A DNA stretch of 64,000 nucleotides from contig JAMLHJ010000003.1 in the NCBI GenBank assembly GCA_023957245.1, positions 124,001 through 188,000 on the forward strand. The letters are read 5' to 3'. Under the pieces are notes generated by a model, which saw only the letters and a list, made by a program, of their open reading frames with translations, ran no database searches and had not been told where the DNA came from. Below, piece by piece: positions 44,463 to 53,814 of this stretch (position 1 is the stretch's first letter; each line of letters starts with the position of its first letter). Position numbers and translations under genes: made by a program. The DNA comes from Chitinophagales bacterium. GTDB lineage: Bacteria; Bacteroidota; Bacteroidia; Chitinophagales; JADIYW01.

Positions 44463-46412
44463 ATGAAAAATAATATTCTCATCTTATTAGTTCTAATAAT
44501 AGGTAGCTATGTTTCTGCACAAGAGAAATTTGCTTTTCCTGGACCGAAAGGAGTATTTGTTTACTTAGGGAAAGAAATTCCTAATGGGGTAAAAGTTGAG
44601 TCAATACAACTTAGCAGAAAAGAAGGGAACGATAGTTTTAAGAAGCTTATCAATCTAAAATGTGCGACTACAGAACAAGAATTTATTACTAAGGCAAAAG
44701 ATGCAACTAAATACTTCCCAGATTTTAATTTTCCCTCAGATTCTTCATTGAATATTATTTGGCAGAGAGCTTCTAAATATGGTTTATTGGATTCTGCTAC
44801 AAATTGGGCATTACATCCTGCAGTACGAATGGCATTGGGCGTTTTATATTATGACTTGGAAGTAAAAGAGAATCTAAAATATGCTTATCAATATAAAGAT
44901 ATTACTTCTACAGATGTCAGTTTTCCCTTTCATCCGAAGTTTGATTCTGTGAGCTTAAATATGTATCAATATGATGAAAATGGACTATACCTTCGATTTC
45001 AATCTTTAGGAAATAATCCTCCTAGAAGTTTTAAAGTTTATAAATACAATGATGCTCAGCAACCTGAGGAAGTTTTTGGAGTTAGAAATCAATATAGATT
45101 TAAAGATACTACCTTCTATATCCTTGTTGATAAGAATAGTACTAAAGGAAAGAAATATCAGTACTCCTTAATAGGAGTGGATCAATATGGTAATACAAGC
45201 TATGGTGCTGCACCTATTATTGTCAATTTGCAAGATTTTAGTACGGTTATTTTTAACCGAACGAAAGCCAATCGTGCTAAAGATTTTCTAGGTATTACAC
45301 TCAATTGGGAAATTAGTGATATCAGCAATGTAAAAAGTATTCATATTTTCAGAAGCACAAACTTTGATAAAGATTTTGTTGAAGTAGGAGTGATGCGTGC
45401 TAATGATACCACATTTACAGATGATAATATAGAACCTGATAAAGTGTATTATTATTATTTACAAATTACTGATGCGACAAATACAATTAAAAAGACTTCA
45501 GCAAAATTTTTTGATTTTGGGTTTGATACTCAGAAACCAATAACTCCAATCATTACAAGTGCTGAAGGGATGCCTAATGGAGTCCGGCTTAATGTGTCTA
45601 TTCCTGATTATTTTATTGCAGGATTTCGTGTCTTTAGAAGTGAAAATGGAAGTAGTGATTTTTCAGTAATTGCTGATATGGTGCTTATTCACCCAGATTC
45701 AAGTACAGCAACATTTTTTGATACAAGTTCTACTATGAGTGGAAGAGTTTTCTACAATTATAAAATTCAAAGCGAAAACACGTCACATATTGTGAGTGAT
45801 ATGTCAAATACGGTTCAAGTGCGTCCTGAAATGAGTGCAAATGTTGCCAGCCCAACTCAATTTATAGCTTATTTCCAAGATTCAAGTATCAACTTATTTT
45901 GGGAAGATATGCGTAGAAATGACAATTTTGTTTCTGGATATAAAATTTATAAAAAGGAAAATAACAACAGTTCATTTGTTACTTTATTGTCTGCTGATTC
46001 AATATATGAAGGCAATAGATTTGTTGACAAAAATTATGAAACAGGGAAAATCTATAATTATGAAGTAGAAAGTATAGATTTATTTGGATATCCTAGCAAA
46101 GAAAGAGCAGTGGCACAAGTAAGTGTTCCTGAGGTTTTGCCTTTGGCTCCAGTCATTAGTGGTGCTATAAATTTGCCTGATGGGATTTTGTTAGAATGGA
46201 CCCAACCAAATGATGTTAATCTCTCAAAATATAAAATCTATCGTTATCAAAGGGGTGAGCAGCCATTATCCATAACAGTTCTTGATATTGACAAAGAGAG
46301 TTTTCTTGATAAAACAGCAAAATCAGGAGAGCTGTATTTTTATACTATTACATCTTTAGATAAGATGAATAGAGAAAGTAAAGAAAGTTTGGAAGTAGGA
46401 GTAAGGCACTAA
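44463..46412 (+). CDS. secreted multi-FN3-like protein
   Basis: 649 residues; signal MKNNILILLVLIIGSYVSAQ. The body is a chain of fibronectin-type-III-like beta sandwiches, seen as recurring strand pairs such as LYLRFQSLGNNPPRSFKVYKY, LTLNWEISDISNVKSIHIFRS and ILLEWTQPNDVNLSKYKIYRY, each followed by YYYYLQITD / YNYEVESIDLFG-type strands (about four to five modules). No catalytic motif seen. It lies 20 bp after the TANFOR giant and 15 bp before the barrel gene, so the three products are likely made together and assemble at the cell surface. Confidence 0.65.
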   Translation: MKNNILILLVLIIGSYVSAQEKFAFPGPKGVFVYLGKEIPNGVKVESIQLSRKEGNDSFKKLINLKCATTEQEFITKAKDATKYFPDFNFPSDSSLNIIWQRASKYGLLDSATNWALHPAVRMALGVLYYDLEVKENLKYAYQYKDITSTDVSFPFHPKFDSVSLNMYQYDENGLYLRFQSLGNNPPRSFKVYKYNDAQQPEEVFGVRNQYRFKDTTFYILVDKNSTKGKKYQYSLIGVDQYGNTSYGAAPIIVNLQDFSTVIFNRTKANRAKDFLGITLNWEISDISNVKSIHIFRSTNFDKDFVEVGVMRANDTTFTDDNIEPDKVYYYYLQITDATNTIKKTSAKFFDFGFDTQKPITPIITSAEGMPNGVRLNVSIPDYFIAGFRVFRSENGSSDFSVIADMVLIHPDSSTATFFDTSSTMSGRVFYNYKIQSENTSHIVSDMSNTVQVRPEMSANVASPTQFIAYFQDSSINLFWEDMRRNDNFVSGYKIYKKENNNSSFVTLLSADSIYEGNRFVDKNYETGKIYNYEVESIDLFGYPSKERAVAQVSVPEVLPLAPVISGAINLPDGILLEWTQPNDVNLSKYKIYRYQRGEQPLSITVLDIDKESFLDKTAKSGELYFYTITSLDKMNRESKESLEVGVRH

Positions 46413-46427
46413 TCAATAATACGTTAT

Positions 46428-48140
46428 ATGAGTATCTTGGTTCATATCAAAAGTGTTCATCTACTTGATAAAGTACTGATAGTCTTTGTTTTATTTTTGA
46501 TAAATTCTAATATTTCTTGGTCACAAGAATTGGCAAATATTGCTAAACAAAAACCATTTGAGATACATGGGTCTGCAAGTTTATCTTTTGGATATTATAA
46601 AGCTTCAGGGTTTCAAAATACTCGTAAGCCGTATTCTTATTCTCTCATGGCAGCACCTACAGTTTCAATCTATGGTATTCAGATTCCAATCAATTTGACT
46701 ATTACGGAAGGAAGTAAATCCATTTCCAATCCATTTGCTCAATTTGGGATTAATCCTCATTGGAAGTGGATAAAAGGATATTTGGGAGCAACTAATATGA
46801 GTTGGACACCTACGACTCTAGGTGGAAAAACATTTCAAGGGGTAGGATTAGAGTTGAATCCTTCAATTTTTAGGTTTGGTGGCTTTTGGGGTAGATTAAA
46901 TCCTGCAGTTAAAGAAAATTTGTTAGACTCTATCCATATTCAACCACAATATAAGCGTATAGGTTGGGGTCTTAAGGTAGGACTAGGAAATGAGAAAAAT
47001 TATTTTGATTTAATATGGGTTTATGGTAAAGATAAGGACAATTCAATACCTATGCCTACAGATACACTCAATCAGCTTAATATTACTCCTGCACAGAATG
47101 CAGTGATGGGAATTAAAAGTCATCAGACTTTTGGAAAGGGAAAATTTACTTGGGATTTGGATGGAGCCATAAGTGCTTATACTAGAAATACGCATTCTCA
47201 GATAATAGATACTGATCCTATGTTCGGGTCAAAATTTGCTAAAATTGCTTTTCCTGCTAAGTTAAGCCGAGGTTTTTCGTGGACTGTCCACAATAATTTT
47301 ACATATAAATCTGAAAAGACAACTTTAGGTTTTGATTACAATAGGATAGAGCCTGAATATCAAAGTATGGGTGCAGATTATCTACTTAATGATCAAGAAA
47401 AGGTTTCACTTAATCAGGCATTTAGTGTTGCTAATAAGAAGGTCAGCTTAAAATTTGATGAATTTTATCAACATGATAATTTGAATAAAAGAAAAGCAAT
47501 GAGCACACATAGAAGTGGATTAGGAGCAAATATAAATTGGCAATTGAATCAAAAACTAAATACTACTATTTCTTATAATTCATTTTATATGTTTCAAACT
47601 AGTGGTATGAAAGAGGTAAATGATAGTACTGAATTAAAGCAAATTCAAAATACTCTTTTGATTAGTCCTCAATATATGATTGTGAATTCAAAATCTACTC
47701 ATGTGATTGTTCTTTCAACAACCTATTCACGCTTAGATGACTTCAATAAATTCACTTCAAAATTTTCTGATAATAGTACATTGAATACAAATATGATGTA
47801 TTCTCTCTTTCTAATTCAATCGGGGCTTGGGATAGCGCCCAGTTTAAATATTTTATACTCAAAGATACCGACCATGACTATCTTGAATATTTCACCAAAT
47901 ATAAGTGTCAATAAATCTTTTATTCAAGGAAAATTAAATACATCTCTATCCCTTGGTTATACTGCTTCAAGTCAAGATAAATCATGGAATAGCCATACAA
48001 TAAATAATACACTAGGTGTGTCTTATCGAATTAATTCTCATCATTCTTTAAATTTCAATAATAGTATCATGTATTCCGACAAGCAGTCAAGCTCTTCTCA
48101 AGAATATAAAGGCAATCTTACATATACCTTTAGTTTTTAA
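46428..48140 (+). CDS. outer-membrane beta-barrel protein
   Basis: 570 residues with a signal ending ISWSQ. The rest alternates hydrophobic and polar residues in long strands (for example FEIHGSASLSFGYYKASGF, KGKLNTSLSLGYTAS-type segments) and ends YKGNLTYTFSF, a C-terminal Phe beta-signal expected for BamA-inserted barrels. Family not known to me. As third gene of the TANFOR unit it is a candidate anchor or export channel for the other two products. A stem-loop terminator follows at 48202-48235. Confidence 0.65.
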   Translation: MSILVHIKSVHLLDKVLIVFVLFLINSNISWSQELANIAKQKPFEIHGSASLSFGYYKASGFQNTRKPYSYSLMAAPTVSIYGIQIPINLTITEGSKSISNPFAQFGINPHWKWIKGYLGATNMSWTPTTLGGKTFQGVGLELNPSIFRFGGFWGRLNPAVKENLLDSIHIQPQYKRIGWGLKVGLGNEKNYFDLIWVYGKDKDNSIPMPTDTLNQLNITPAQNAVMGIKSHQTFGKGKFTWDLDGAISAYTRNTHSQIIDTDPMFGSKFAKIAFPAKLSRGFSWTVHNNFTYKSEKTTLGFDYNRIEPEYQSMGADYLLNDQEKVSLNQAFSVANKKVSLKFDEFYQHDNLNKRKAMSTHRSGLGANINWQLNQKLNTTISYNSFYMFQTSGMKEVNDSTELKQIQNTLLISPQYMIVNSKSTHVIVLSTTYSRLDDFNKFTSKFSDNSTLNTNMMYSLFLIQSGLGIAPSLNILYSKIPTMTILNISPNISVNKSFIQGKLNTSLSLGYTASSQDKSWNSHTINNTLGVSYRINSHHSLNFNNSIMYSDKQSSSSQEYKGNLTYTFSF

Positions 48141-48201
48141 TAGACAGACTTTGTTTTATAGTGTGGAATAGGTGTGAATTTGTTGGATAGATTAAATAAA
48201 A

Positions 48202-48235
48202 ACACCCTGACAATCATATTAAATTATCAGGGTGT
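48202..48235. terminator. bidirectional stem-loop between convergent genes
   Basis: Arms 48202-48214 and 48223-48235, ACACCCTGA / TCAGGGTGT extended by 4 bp with one mismatch, preceded by an A-run (48195-48202) that would be a T-run for minus-strand transcripts. It sits between the barrel gene and the convergent acyl-CoA dehydrogenase gene. Confidence 0.8.
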
Positions 48236-48255
48236 AAAACAAATTGGGGACAGTT

Positions 48256-49458
48256 TTATTTTAAATCTTTTGAAGATTTGTTGAGCAATCTTCTAGCAAT
48301 GATCAATTGTTGTATCTGTTGCGTACCTTCAAAGATATCTAAGATTTTAGAATCTCTAGCCCATTTTTCTAATAATTCTGCTTCAGAATATCCCAAGCTA
48401 GAACAAAGTTCCACACATTTCAAAGTAATTCTACTTCCAATACGTCCAGCTTTAGCTTTGCTAATAGAAGCTTCCATTGAGTTTGGAATTCTATTGTCTG
48501 CCATCCATGCTGCTTTGATAGTTAATAATCTTGCTGCTTCGTAGTCTGCTTCTAGTTTAAGTAATTCTGCTTCTACTGCACTGAGATTGTTGATAGGAGA
48601 GGTATAGTTCAGTTTTATTTTTTCTTTGAGCAACTCTCTTGTTCTTTCCAATGCTGCTTCAGCCACACCTACTGCCATACCAGCAACGAAAGGTCTAGTA
48701 TTGTCAAAAGTTTCCATGACACCTGCAAAACCTTTTTTGACATCTATTTCAGGTGATCCTAATAAGTTACTTGCTGGAACACGACAATTGTCAAATGAGA
48801 TAGCAGCTGTGTCAGATGCACGGATACCCATTTTGGTTTCTAGTCTGACCAATTCCATTCCTGGAGTGCCTTTTTCTACTACAAAAGATTTGATAGCTGC
48901 TCTGCCTAAATTTTTGTCCAAAGAAGCCCATACTACTACAGCATCTGCTCTTTCACCAGCAGTAACAAATATTTTTTGACCGTTTAAAATATAGTGGTCG
49001 CCATCTTTAACAGCAGTTGCAGTGATTGCCGCAGAGTCGGAACCAGCACCTGGTTCAGTAATAGCCATTGCTGCCCACATTTTTCCAAAACGTTTCATCT
49101 GTTCATCATTGGCGACTGCGGCGATTGCTGCATTTCCCAAACCTTGACGAGGGATAGTTAGCATCAACCCTACGTCACCATAGCACATAGTGATGATATT
49201 TAATACACTCGCCATATTGCCGCCATTTTTCACAGTGTCACCACTTGCACTTTTGGCATCACGACTACTAGTTGCTCCACCTAGTGCGCTTCCCGCATCA
49301 TTCATGCCGTCAATTGCAGCAGCAAATAAATCGAGTTCTTTAGGATATTCATGCTCTAAAGCATCGTATTTTCTTGATATAGGTCTAAATACAGTTGTTG
49401 CCGCCATACGTGCAGCTTCAACGACAGGTTTAAATTTTTTTGGTATTTCGAGATTCAT
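48256..49458 (-). CDS. acyl-CoA dehydrogenase (catalytic subunit type)
   Basis: 400 residues, standard acyl-CoA dehydrogenase fold. Visible: FAD/substrate region AMAITEPGAGSDSAAI at about residues 131-146, YILNGQKIFVTAGERAD, FDNTRPFVAGMAVGVAEAA, and the C-terminal ILDIFEGTQQIQQLIIARRLL with the catalytic Glu of the MCAD/SCAD type. The FAD-binding dimer partner residues are intact. It starts 18 bp after the stop of a second, divergent acyl-CoA dehydrogenase that lacks this Glu; a two-subunit enzyme is plausible. Substrate not deducible. Confidence 0.88.
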   Translation of the reverse strand: MNLEIPKKFKPVVEAARMAATTVFRPISRKYDALEHEYPKELDLFAAAIDGMNDAGSALGGATSSRDAKSASGDTVKNGGNMASVLNIITMCYGDVGLMLTIPRQGLGNAAIAAVANDEQMKRFGKMWAAMAITEPGAGSDSAAITATAVKDGDHYILNGQKIFVTAGERADAVVVWASLDKNLGRAAIKSFVVEKGTPGMELVRLETKMGIRASDTAAISFDNCRVPASNLLGSPEIDVKKGFAGVMETFDNTRPFVAGMAVGVAEAALERTRELLKEKIKLNYTSPINNLSAVEAELLKLEADYEAARLLTIKAAWMADNRIPNSMEASISKAKAGRIGSRITLKCVELCSSLGYSEAELLEKWARDSKILDIFEGTQQIQQLIIARRLLNKSSKDLK

Positions 49459-49476
49459 GATTTTTTGCTTTTAAAA

Positions 49477-50787
49477 TTATAGATGCATTGCGTTAAAACA
49501 CCAAGAAACGGCTCTAAGATCTCTATACCAACGTTCAGCTGGGAAGTCTCTCATAAATCCTATTCCTCCAAATAATTGTACGCCGTCATTGCCTATTTCC
49601 ATAGCTCTCTCTTGGCAACAAACTGCTGCGAGATAAGCTTCTTTTTGGAAAGGTTTGCCTTGCTCAGCAAGTGAAGCAGCTCTTTGAGTAAGTATTTCCA
49701 TGGCATCCATTTCAATACGAATATTGGCTATCATGAAAGCTACTGATTGTCTATGTGAAATAGGTTCACCGAATGCTACACGCTCATTAGCATAAGGAAT
49801 CACTTTGTCTAAGACAGCTTTTGCAGTTCCTACCGCTAATGCGCACCATCCTAATCTTGCATAGCTAATAAATGTAGCATAATCAAAGGAATTGTCACCT
49901 AATCTGTTTTCTGCACTTACACTTACATTCTCTAACTTAATATCACCTAATGCAGCAGGTCTGAGTCCCATTGCATTTTGGGAGGTAACAGAAAGTCCTT
50001 CTGAGGCAGATTCAACTATAAATAGTGCTGGACCTTCTCCTTGTACATCAGCCGCAATAATGAATAGTTCGCTAGAATTTACTAAAGGAACAGAGGCTTT
50101 CGCACCGTTTAAGATATAATTTCCTCCTTGTTTGACTGCTTTTGTAGATAATACAAATGGATCAAATAATGCTGTCGGTTCATTTATCGCAATTACTGCT
50201 GAAAGAGGTTGAGATTCATCTAAAAATGAAGGAATATATTTTTCTTGTTGAGATGCATTGCCCCATTGAGTGATAGCATTAAGGGCATTGATAGGAGCAA
50301 GTAATGCAACTGCCATACCTAAATCACCATAAGCTAATTCTTGTGCAATAATCATCTGAGTAACAGTAGCTTTCTCTGTAAGAATTCCACCTAAGGATTC
50401 TGGTGCTGAATAATAAGGCAAGCCTAATGCGTTGAATTCCTTGACGATTTCATCAGGAATCTTACACTCAACATTGATGTGTTCAGCTTGATTTCTCATA
50501 AATTGAGAAGCAAATTGCTGAATAGTTTGTTGAATCATTTGTTGCTCTTCAGAAAGGTTTAAATCAAATAAATCTGATTTTTTGACATTTTCTGGTCTTT
50601 GGATGGCTTGGCTATTTCCTGATTTTGGAAATACACGTGAAGCTTTTTTGGAAAGATTGATACTTTGGAAAGTGCCTTGATAGGTGATTTTTTCCACCCA
50701 TTTGCGCAATCCTAATGAAGTACCAACTTTGCTGTCTAATACGTTGTTGAATGCAACAAACATTTTAGCTAAAGGAGTTTCATTCAT
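49477..50787 (-). CDS. acyl-CoA dehydrogenase-like subunit lacking the catalytic Glu
   Basis: 436 residues, with an extra ~70-residue basic N-terminal extension before the acyl-CoA dehydrogenase fold (DLNLSEEQQMIQQTIQQFASQ). The FAD region VIAINEPTALFDPF lacks the usual T-E-P-x-G-S-D pattern. The C-terminus GGIGFMRDFPAERWYRDLRAV is conserved, but the following EGT-x-x-I-Q with the catalytic Glu is replaced by SWCFNAMHL and the protein ends there. The alternative Glu position of the isovaleryl type (E-R-L before the second helical bundle) reads A-R-L. So it is probably inactive alone and a partner of the downstream gene. First gene of the pair. Confidence 0.8.
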   Translation of the reverse strand: MNETPLAKMFVAFNNVLDSKVGTSLGLRKWVEKITYQGTFQSINLSKKASRVFPKSGNSQAIQRPENVKKSDLFDLNLSEEQQMIQQTIQQFASQFMRNQAEHINVECKIPDEIVKEFNALGLPYYSAPESLGGILTEKATVTQMIIAQELAYGDLGMAVALLAPINALNAITQWGNASQQEKYIPSFLDESQPLSAVIAINEPTALFDPFVLSTKAVKQGGNYILNGAKASVPLVNSSELFIIAADVQGEGPALFIVESASEGLSVTSQNAMGLRPAALGDIKLENVSVSAENRLGDNSFDYATFISYARLGWCALAVGTAKAVLDKVIPYANERVAFGEPISHRQSVAFMIANIRIEMDAMEILTQRAASLAEQGKPFQKEAYLAAVCCQERAMEIGNDGVQLFGGIGFMRDFPAERWYRDLRAVSWCFNAMHL

Positions 50788-50887
50788 GGTTTTTGAATAT
50801 GATATTTAATTTGTGTTTAAAATTCGACCAAATATAATGCATGCATTGTAATTATTGTATAGCATTATTAAATTTATCAAGAAATAT

Positions 50888-50926
50888 CTTAAAAAACAAA
50901 GAAGCCTTCATTTTATAGAAGGCTTC
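50888..50926 (-). terminator. Rho-independent terminator of the beta-helix gene
   Basis: GAAGCCTTC at 50901-50909 and GAAGGCTTC at 50918-50926 form a perfect 9-bp stem with an 8-base loop. On the minus strand it is followed by TTTGTTTTTT (50888-50900). It lies 48 bp after the stop of the gene at 50974. Confidence 0.85.
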
Positions 50927-50973
50927 CATATTATTTGCCCTTTTAACGGACTAGCGTAGTGTTCACGTCAAAT

Positions 50974-52971
50974 CTAATGGTTTATAATGATTTTATCACT
51001 ATAGTTTTGTATTTTTCCTGATATTTTAACAAAATATATTCCTGCTACATTAATATTGATAAGCTTTTCATTATAAATAGTGGTATAATCCATTGATTGA
51101 TTATATATAATCTTTCCATTTATATCTGTAATAATTATTTGGTAGTTATCTTTAGGTAGGTCTTGAAGTTGAATATTGAATTGCCCAGAGCTAGGATTTG
51201 GGAAAATTTTTAACTTAATTTCTTTTTCATTTGGCAATATAGTACTTACTAAATCATTTCCATCACAATCTTGATCAATCCCATCATTGGGAATTTCTTC
51301 TGCTCCTGGGTAAATTGCTGGATTCGTATCATCACAATCTAAAGAGTTTGCTACATATCCTGAAGGTTGCTCACAGGAATAAACAAATTGATTGATATCG
51401 CCAAATAAATCGGAGTCATTGTCTTTGTACCAAATCGTTTTTATAATTTCATTTTTAACTCTCAATTCTTCATTGTATAATAGTGGCGCACCATTTTCCC
51501 ATCTGATTTCAGCAGGTATTTTTGTGCTATTATAAGGGTAGGGTGTGCCTAGATTGGGCCATGAGCCATTATTCCACCACGCAGGAGCAGTGCATAGGTA
51601 ATAAGATTTTTTTTCAAGATTTCCAGTTCCTGCTGGTATAAATGAATTAGCTCCTTTCACTCTATTGCCATATTGAAAATTATCAGTTCCAGTTAGAGTA
51701 TATAAGCCTTTAGCATTTGCGGTATTGGTGATATCATTTCCTATGATATTTGTAGAATTTGCAGAGTTGGGATTCATGAAAAATCCATATCCTGAAAGTT
51801 TGTTTCTAAAAGCGGTGTTGTAAGAGCCGTTTTTGCCATGACTATCATCAATGACTATTTGTTGTACAGCATTGCCTTCGAATAGATTGGCATAAGGATA
51901 ATTGCCGTGAAGAACTATTTCTCCAGCACTATTGGAAGGTGAAAGGATTACGCCTGTCCAATAAGGATTGAGAGAATGATTGTATGCAATTACGTTTCCA
52001 TTGGAGCCCGCTTGAAATAATACAGAATGTCTTAAATTATTGAAAACATTATTTTCTATCAAACATTCATTTGTAGAGTATTCAAGCATAATGCCATAGC
52101 CTTTTCCTCCATTGCCATAACTATGAGCATGATGAAAGTACGAACCTCTCACAGTAATATTAGAGCAATAACTCAGGTTGAGGTGAGAAAGGTTGGTCTT
52201 ATTACTTTCTACGCCTATTACCCAGGAATTGACAGCTCTACTGAACAGCATATTACTATTTATATCATTGGCAACATCTTGTCTTTCTATATAAAGATTT
52301 TCAATTCCAACATATTTTTTGGGGCGAATGACTCTCAATCTTGGTCCTGTAGAAATAGCATGAGCTCTTCTTATTTGACTATTGAAAAACAGAGAATCTC
52401 CTTTTATAGCTTTAATTTGTAGGATTTGCCCAGCTGTTTTATACGCCCAATAATCATTCATCAATGAACTGTCATTTCCCACTAAATGAACCCATTGTCC
52501 AACTTCCAATTCTTCAGTTGAATGAAGAATAGCAAAGTCTTGATGAATTTCTAAGGGTTGAGCAATCCATTTTTCCATATTGACTTGCGTGCCGACTACA
52601 AGAATGGCATTTCTTACGGCTCCACCAAAATTAAAGAGTAATCTTGTGCTTGTACCTTCACCTTTGATGATGATACTGTCTTTTGAAATATTTATACTAT
52701 TATTAAATAGATAGTTGCCACTAGGAAATAAGATAGTTGTTCCTGCTTTTGCTGCTGCTATTGCACTTTTGAATGCCGCTACATTATCTTTTGAACCATC
52801 ATTTGATCCTCCGTAATCTAAAATATTGAGTGTGTTTGAAAATTGAGGTATATCTGTTTGCACTCCGGCAATAGACCAGTCCACTAATCTATCGGCATTG
52901 ATTTCTTGAGCAGATAATGGAGGAAGGATGTTTAGAAAAAGAGAGAATAGAAAAAGAGAATATTTTGTCAT
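50974..52971 (-). CDS. secreted right-handed beta-helix protein with MopE-type metal motif and T9SS sorting domain
   Basis: 665 residues from the ATG at 52971 (signal MTKYSLFLFSLFLNILPPLSAQ); ATG at 53010 is less likely. N-terminal pectate-lyase-superfamily segment NILDYGGSNDGSKDNVAAFK, then parallel beta-helix coils (NLSYCSNITVRGSYFHHAHS, NECLIENNVFNNLRHS). Near residue 570 the DCDDTNPAIYPGAEEIPNDG ... DQDCDG stretch matches the MopE/PF11617-type Ca- or Cu-binding motif. The end (KIFPNPSSGQFNIQL ... AGIYFVKISG ... DKIIINH) is a type A T9SS sorting domain. Probably a surface polysaccharide-active or adhesive protein; no catalytic residues identified. Confidence 0.75.
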   Translation of the reverse strand: MTKYSLFLFSLFLNILPPLSAQEINADRLVDWSIAGVQTDIPQFSNTLNILDYGGSNDGSKDNVAAFKSAIAAAKAGTTILFPSGNYLFNNSINISKDSIIIKGEGTSTRLLFNFGGAVRNAILVVGTQVNMEKWIAQPLEIHQDFAILHSTEELEVGQWVHLVGNDSSLMNDYWAYKTAGQILQIKAIKGDSLFFNSQIRRAHAISTGPRLRVIRPKKYVGIENLYIERQDVANDINSNMLFSRAVNSWVIGVESNKTNLSHLNLSYCSNITVRGSYFHHAHSYGNGGKGYGIMLEYSTNECLIENNVFNNLRHSVLFQAGSNGNVIAYNHSLNPYWTGVILSPSNSAGEIVLHGNYPYANLFEGNAVQQIVIDDSHGKNGSYNTAFRNKLSGYGFFMNPNSANSTNIIGNDITNTANAKGLYTLTGTDNFQYGNRVKGANSFIPAGTGNLEKKSYYLCTAPAWWNNGSWPNLGTPYPYNSTKIPAEIRWENGAPLLYNEELRVKNEIIKTIWYKDNDSDLFGDINQFVYSCEQPSGYVANSLDCDDTNPAIYPGAEEIPNDGIDQDCDGNDLVSTILPNEKEIKLKIFPNPSSGQFNIQLQDLPKDNYQIIITDINGKIIYNQSMDYTTIYNEKLININVAGIYFVKISGKIQNYSDKIIINH

Positions 52972-53055
52972 ATTTTTAAATATAGAAATTTGTTTGATTT
53001 TTTCAATCATTTATGCATTTTCATTTTCATAATAATATTCTCAGTTAAAAATTTT

Positions 53056-53221
53056 CTTGACTATAATATCATCGCCTTCACTACTAAATCTTCTGTCTAA
53101 AAATAACTTTAAAAGCATAAATGGAATGATTGTTATGATATTTAAAATTTCTTTTGAATTGATATAGTTTATCTCTTTAAATAATATATACCAACTCAAT
53201 AAAACGCCTAATTGTCGCATC
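53056..53221 (-). pseudogene. internally deleted copy of the DUF6498-like gene
   Basis: Bases 53056-53167 match 60420-60535, the 3' part of the intact minus-strand gene at 60404-61015, and 53171-53215 match about 60851-60897 of the same gene. The intervening ~310 bp are missing. Same orientation as the intact copy, which lies on the other side of the condensin/HNH island. Confidence 0.75.
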
Positions 53222-53256
53222 CTCTGAGGAGTTATTTTCTTTTTAACTCAGCAGAG
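53222..53256. other. long imperfect hairpin at the island edge
   Basis: Arms 53222-53234 and 53244-53256 (CTCTGAGGAGTTA / TAACTCAGCAGAG, two mismatches) with a T-rich loop and TATTTTTT after it on the plus strand. It begins where similarity of the DUF6498 remnant ends. Could be a plus-strand terminator or a recombination/structural site. The remaining 53257-53447 shows no gene. Confidence 0.5.
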
Positions 53257-53447
53257 TATTTTTTCAAATTTCTACTTGGTACATTGGCTATAAGTTAGCT
53301 CCTGAATGACTTTGTGCCTCTCTTCATTGATACAATATTTACCTGCTTTTTAAATAATTTATTTTTCTATGTTTTATACTTTTTTGTGTAAACCTAGTTT
53401 AGGGTGGGGTAATTCTAAAATCATAAACTTGAGTTCTCAAGTAAAGC

Positions 53448-53789
53448 TTACATTTCTTCAATTATTAAGTTCAAAACATCGGTTTCAGCGTTACAATTAT
53501 CTATATTAAAAACAATTTTTTCAGTTAAAACTTCCAGATTCTCATTGGGTAGGATCAAAAACTCATTGTAATTTTCGTGTTGTAACACAATGTACTCAAA
53601 CCCATTCTTTTTAAATAAACTGTTCGTTTCAATTGTTGAGTTTTCATTCAACGTCAATGCTAATCCTTTTTTATCCATTAAATTGAAATAAGTAGCAAAA
53701 AAATCAAAATTTCCTTTGTTGGAAATTTGAGTTTTGGTAATTATCTCGCTTCGGGTTAGGTCCTTTGTCCAATATTTATTTATTTTCAT
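53448..53789 (-). CDS. small unknown protein, last gene of the condensin operon
   Basis: 113 residues, no signal peptide, no recognised family. A basic N-terminus (KINKYWTKDLTRSEIITKTQ) is followed by a mixed alpha/beta domain with EYIVLQHENYNEFLILPNE and an acidic end. It follows the JetB/MksE-like gene by 25 bp on the same strand, so it is probably co-transcribed and may be an accessory to the condensin system. Start ATG; a 191-bp non-coding stretch follows to the island edge. Confidence 0.6.
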   Translation of the reverse strand: MKINKYWTKDLTRSEIITKTQISNKGNFDFFATYFNLMDKKGLALTLNENSTIETNSLFKKNGFEYIVLQHENYNEFLILPNENLEVLTEKIVFNIDNCNAETDVLNLIIEEM

Positions 53790-53814
53790 AAATTATTATT
53801 TTAATAATCAGTTA

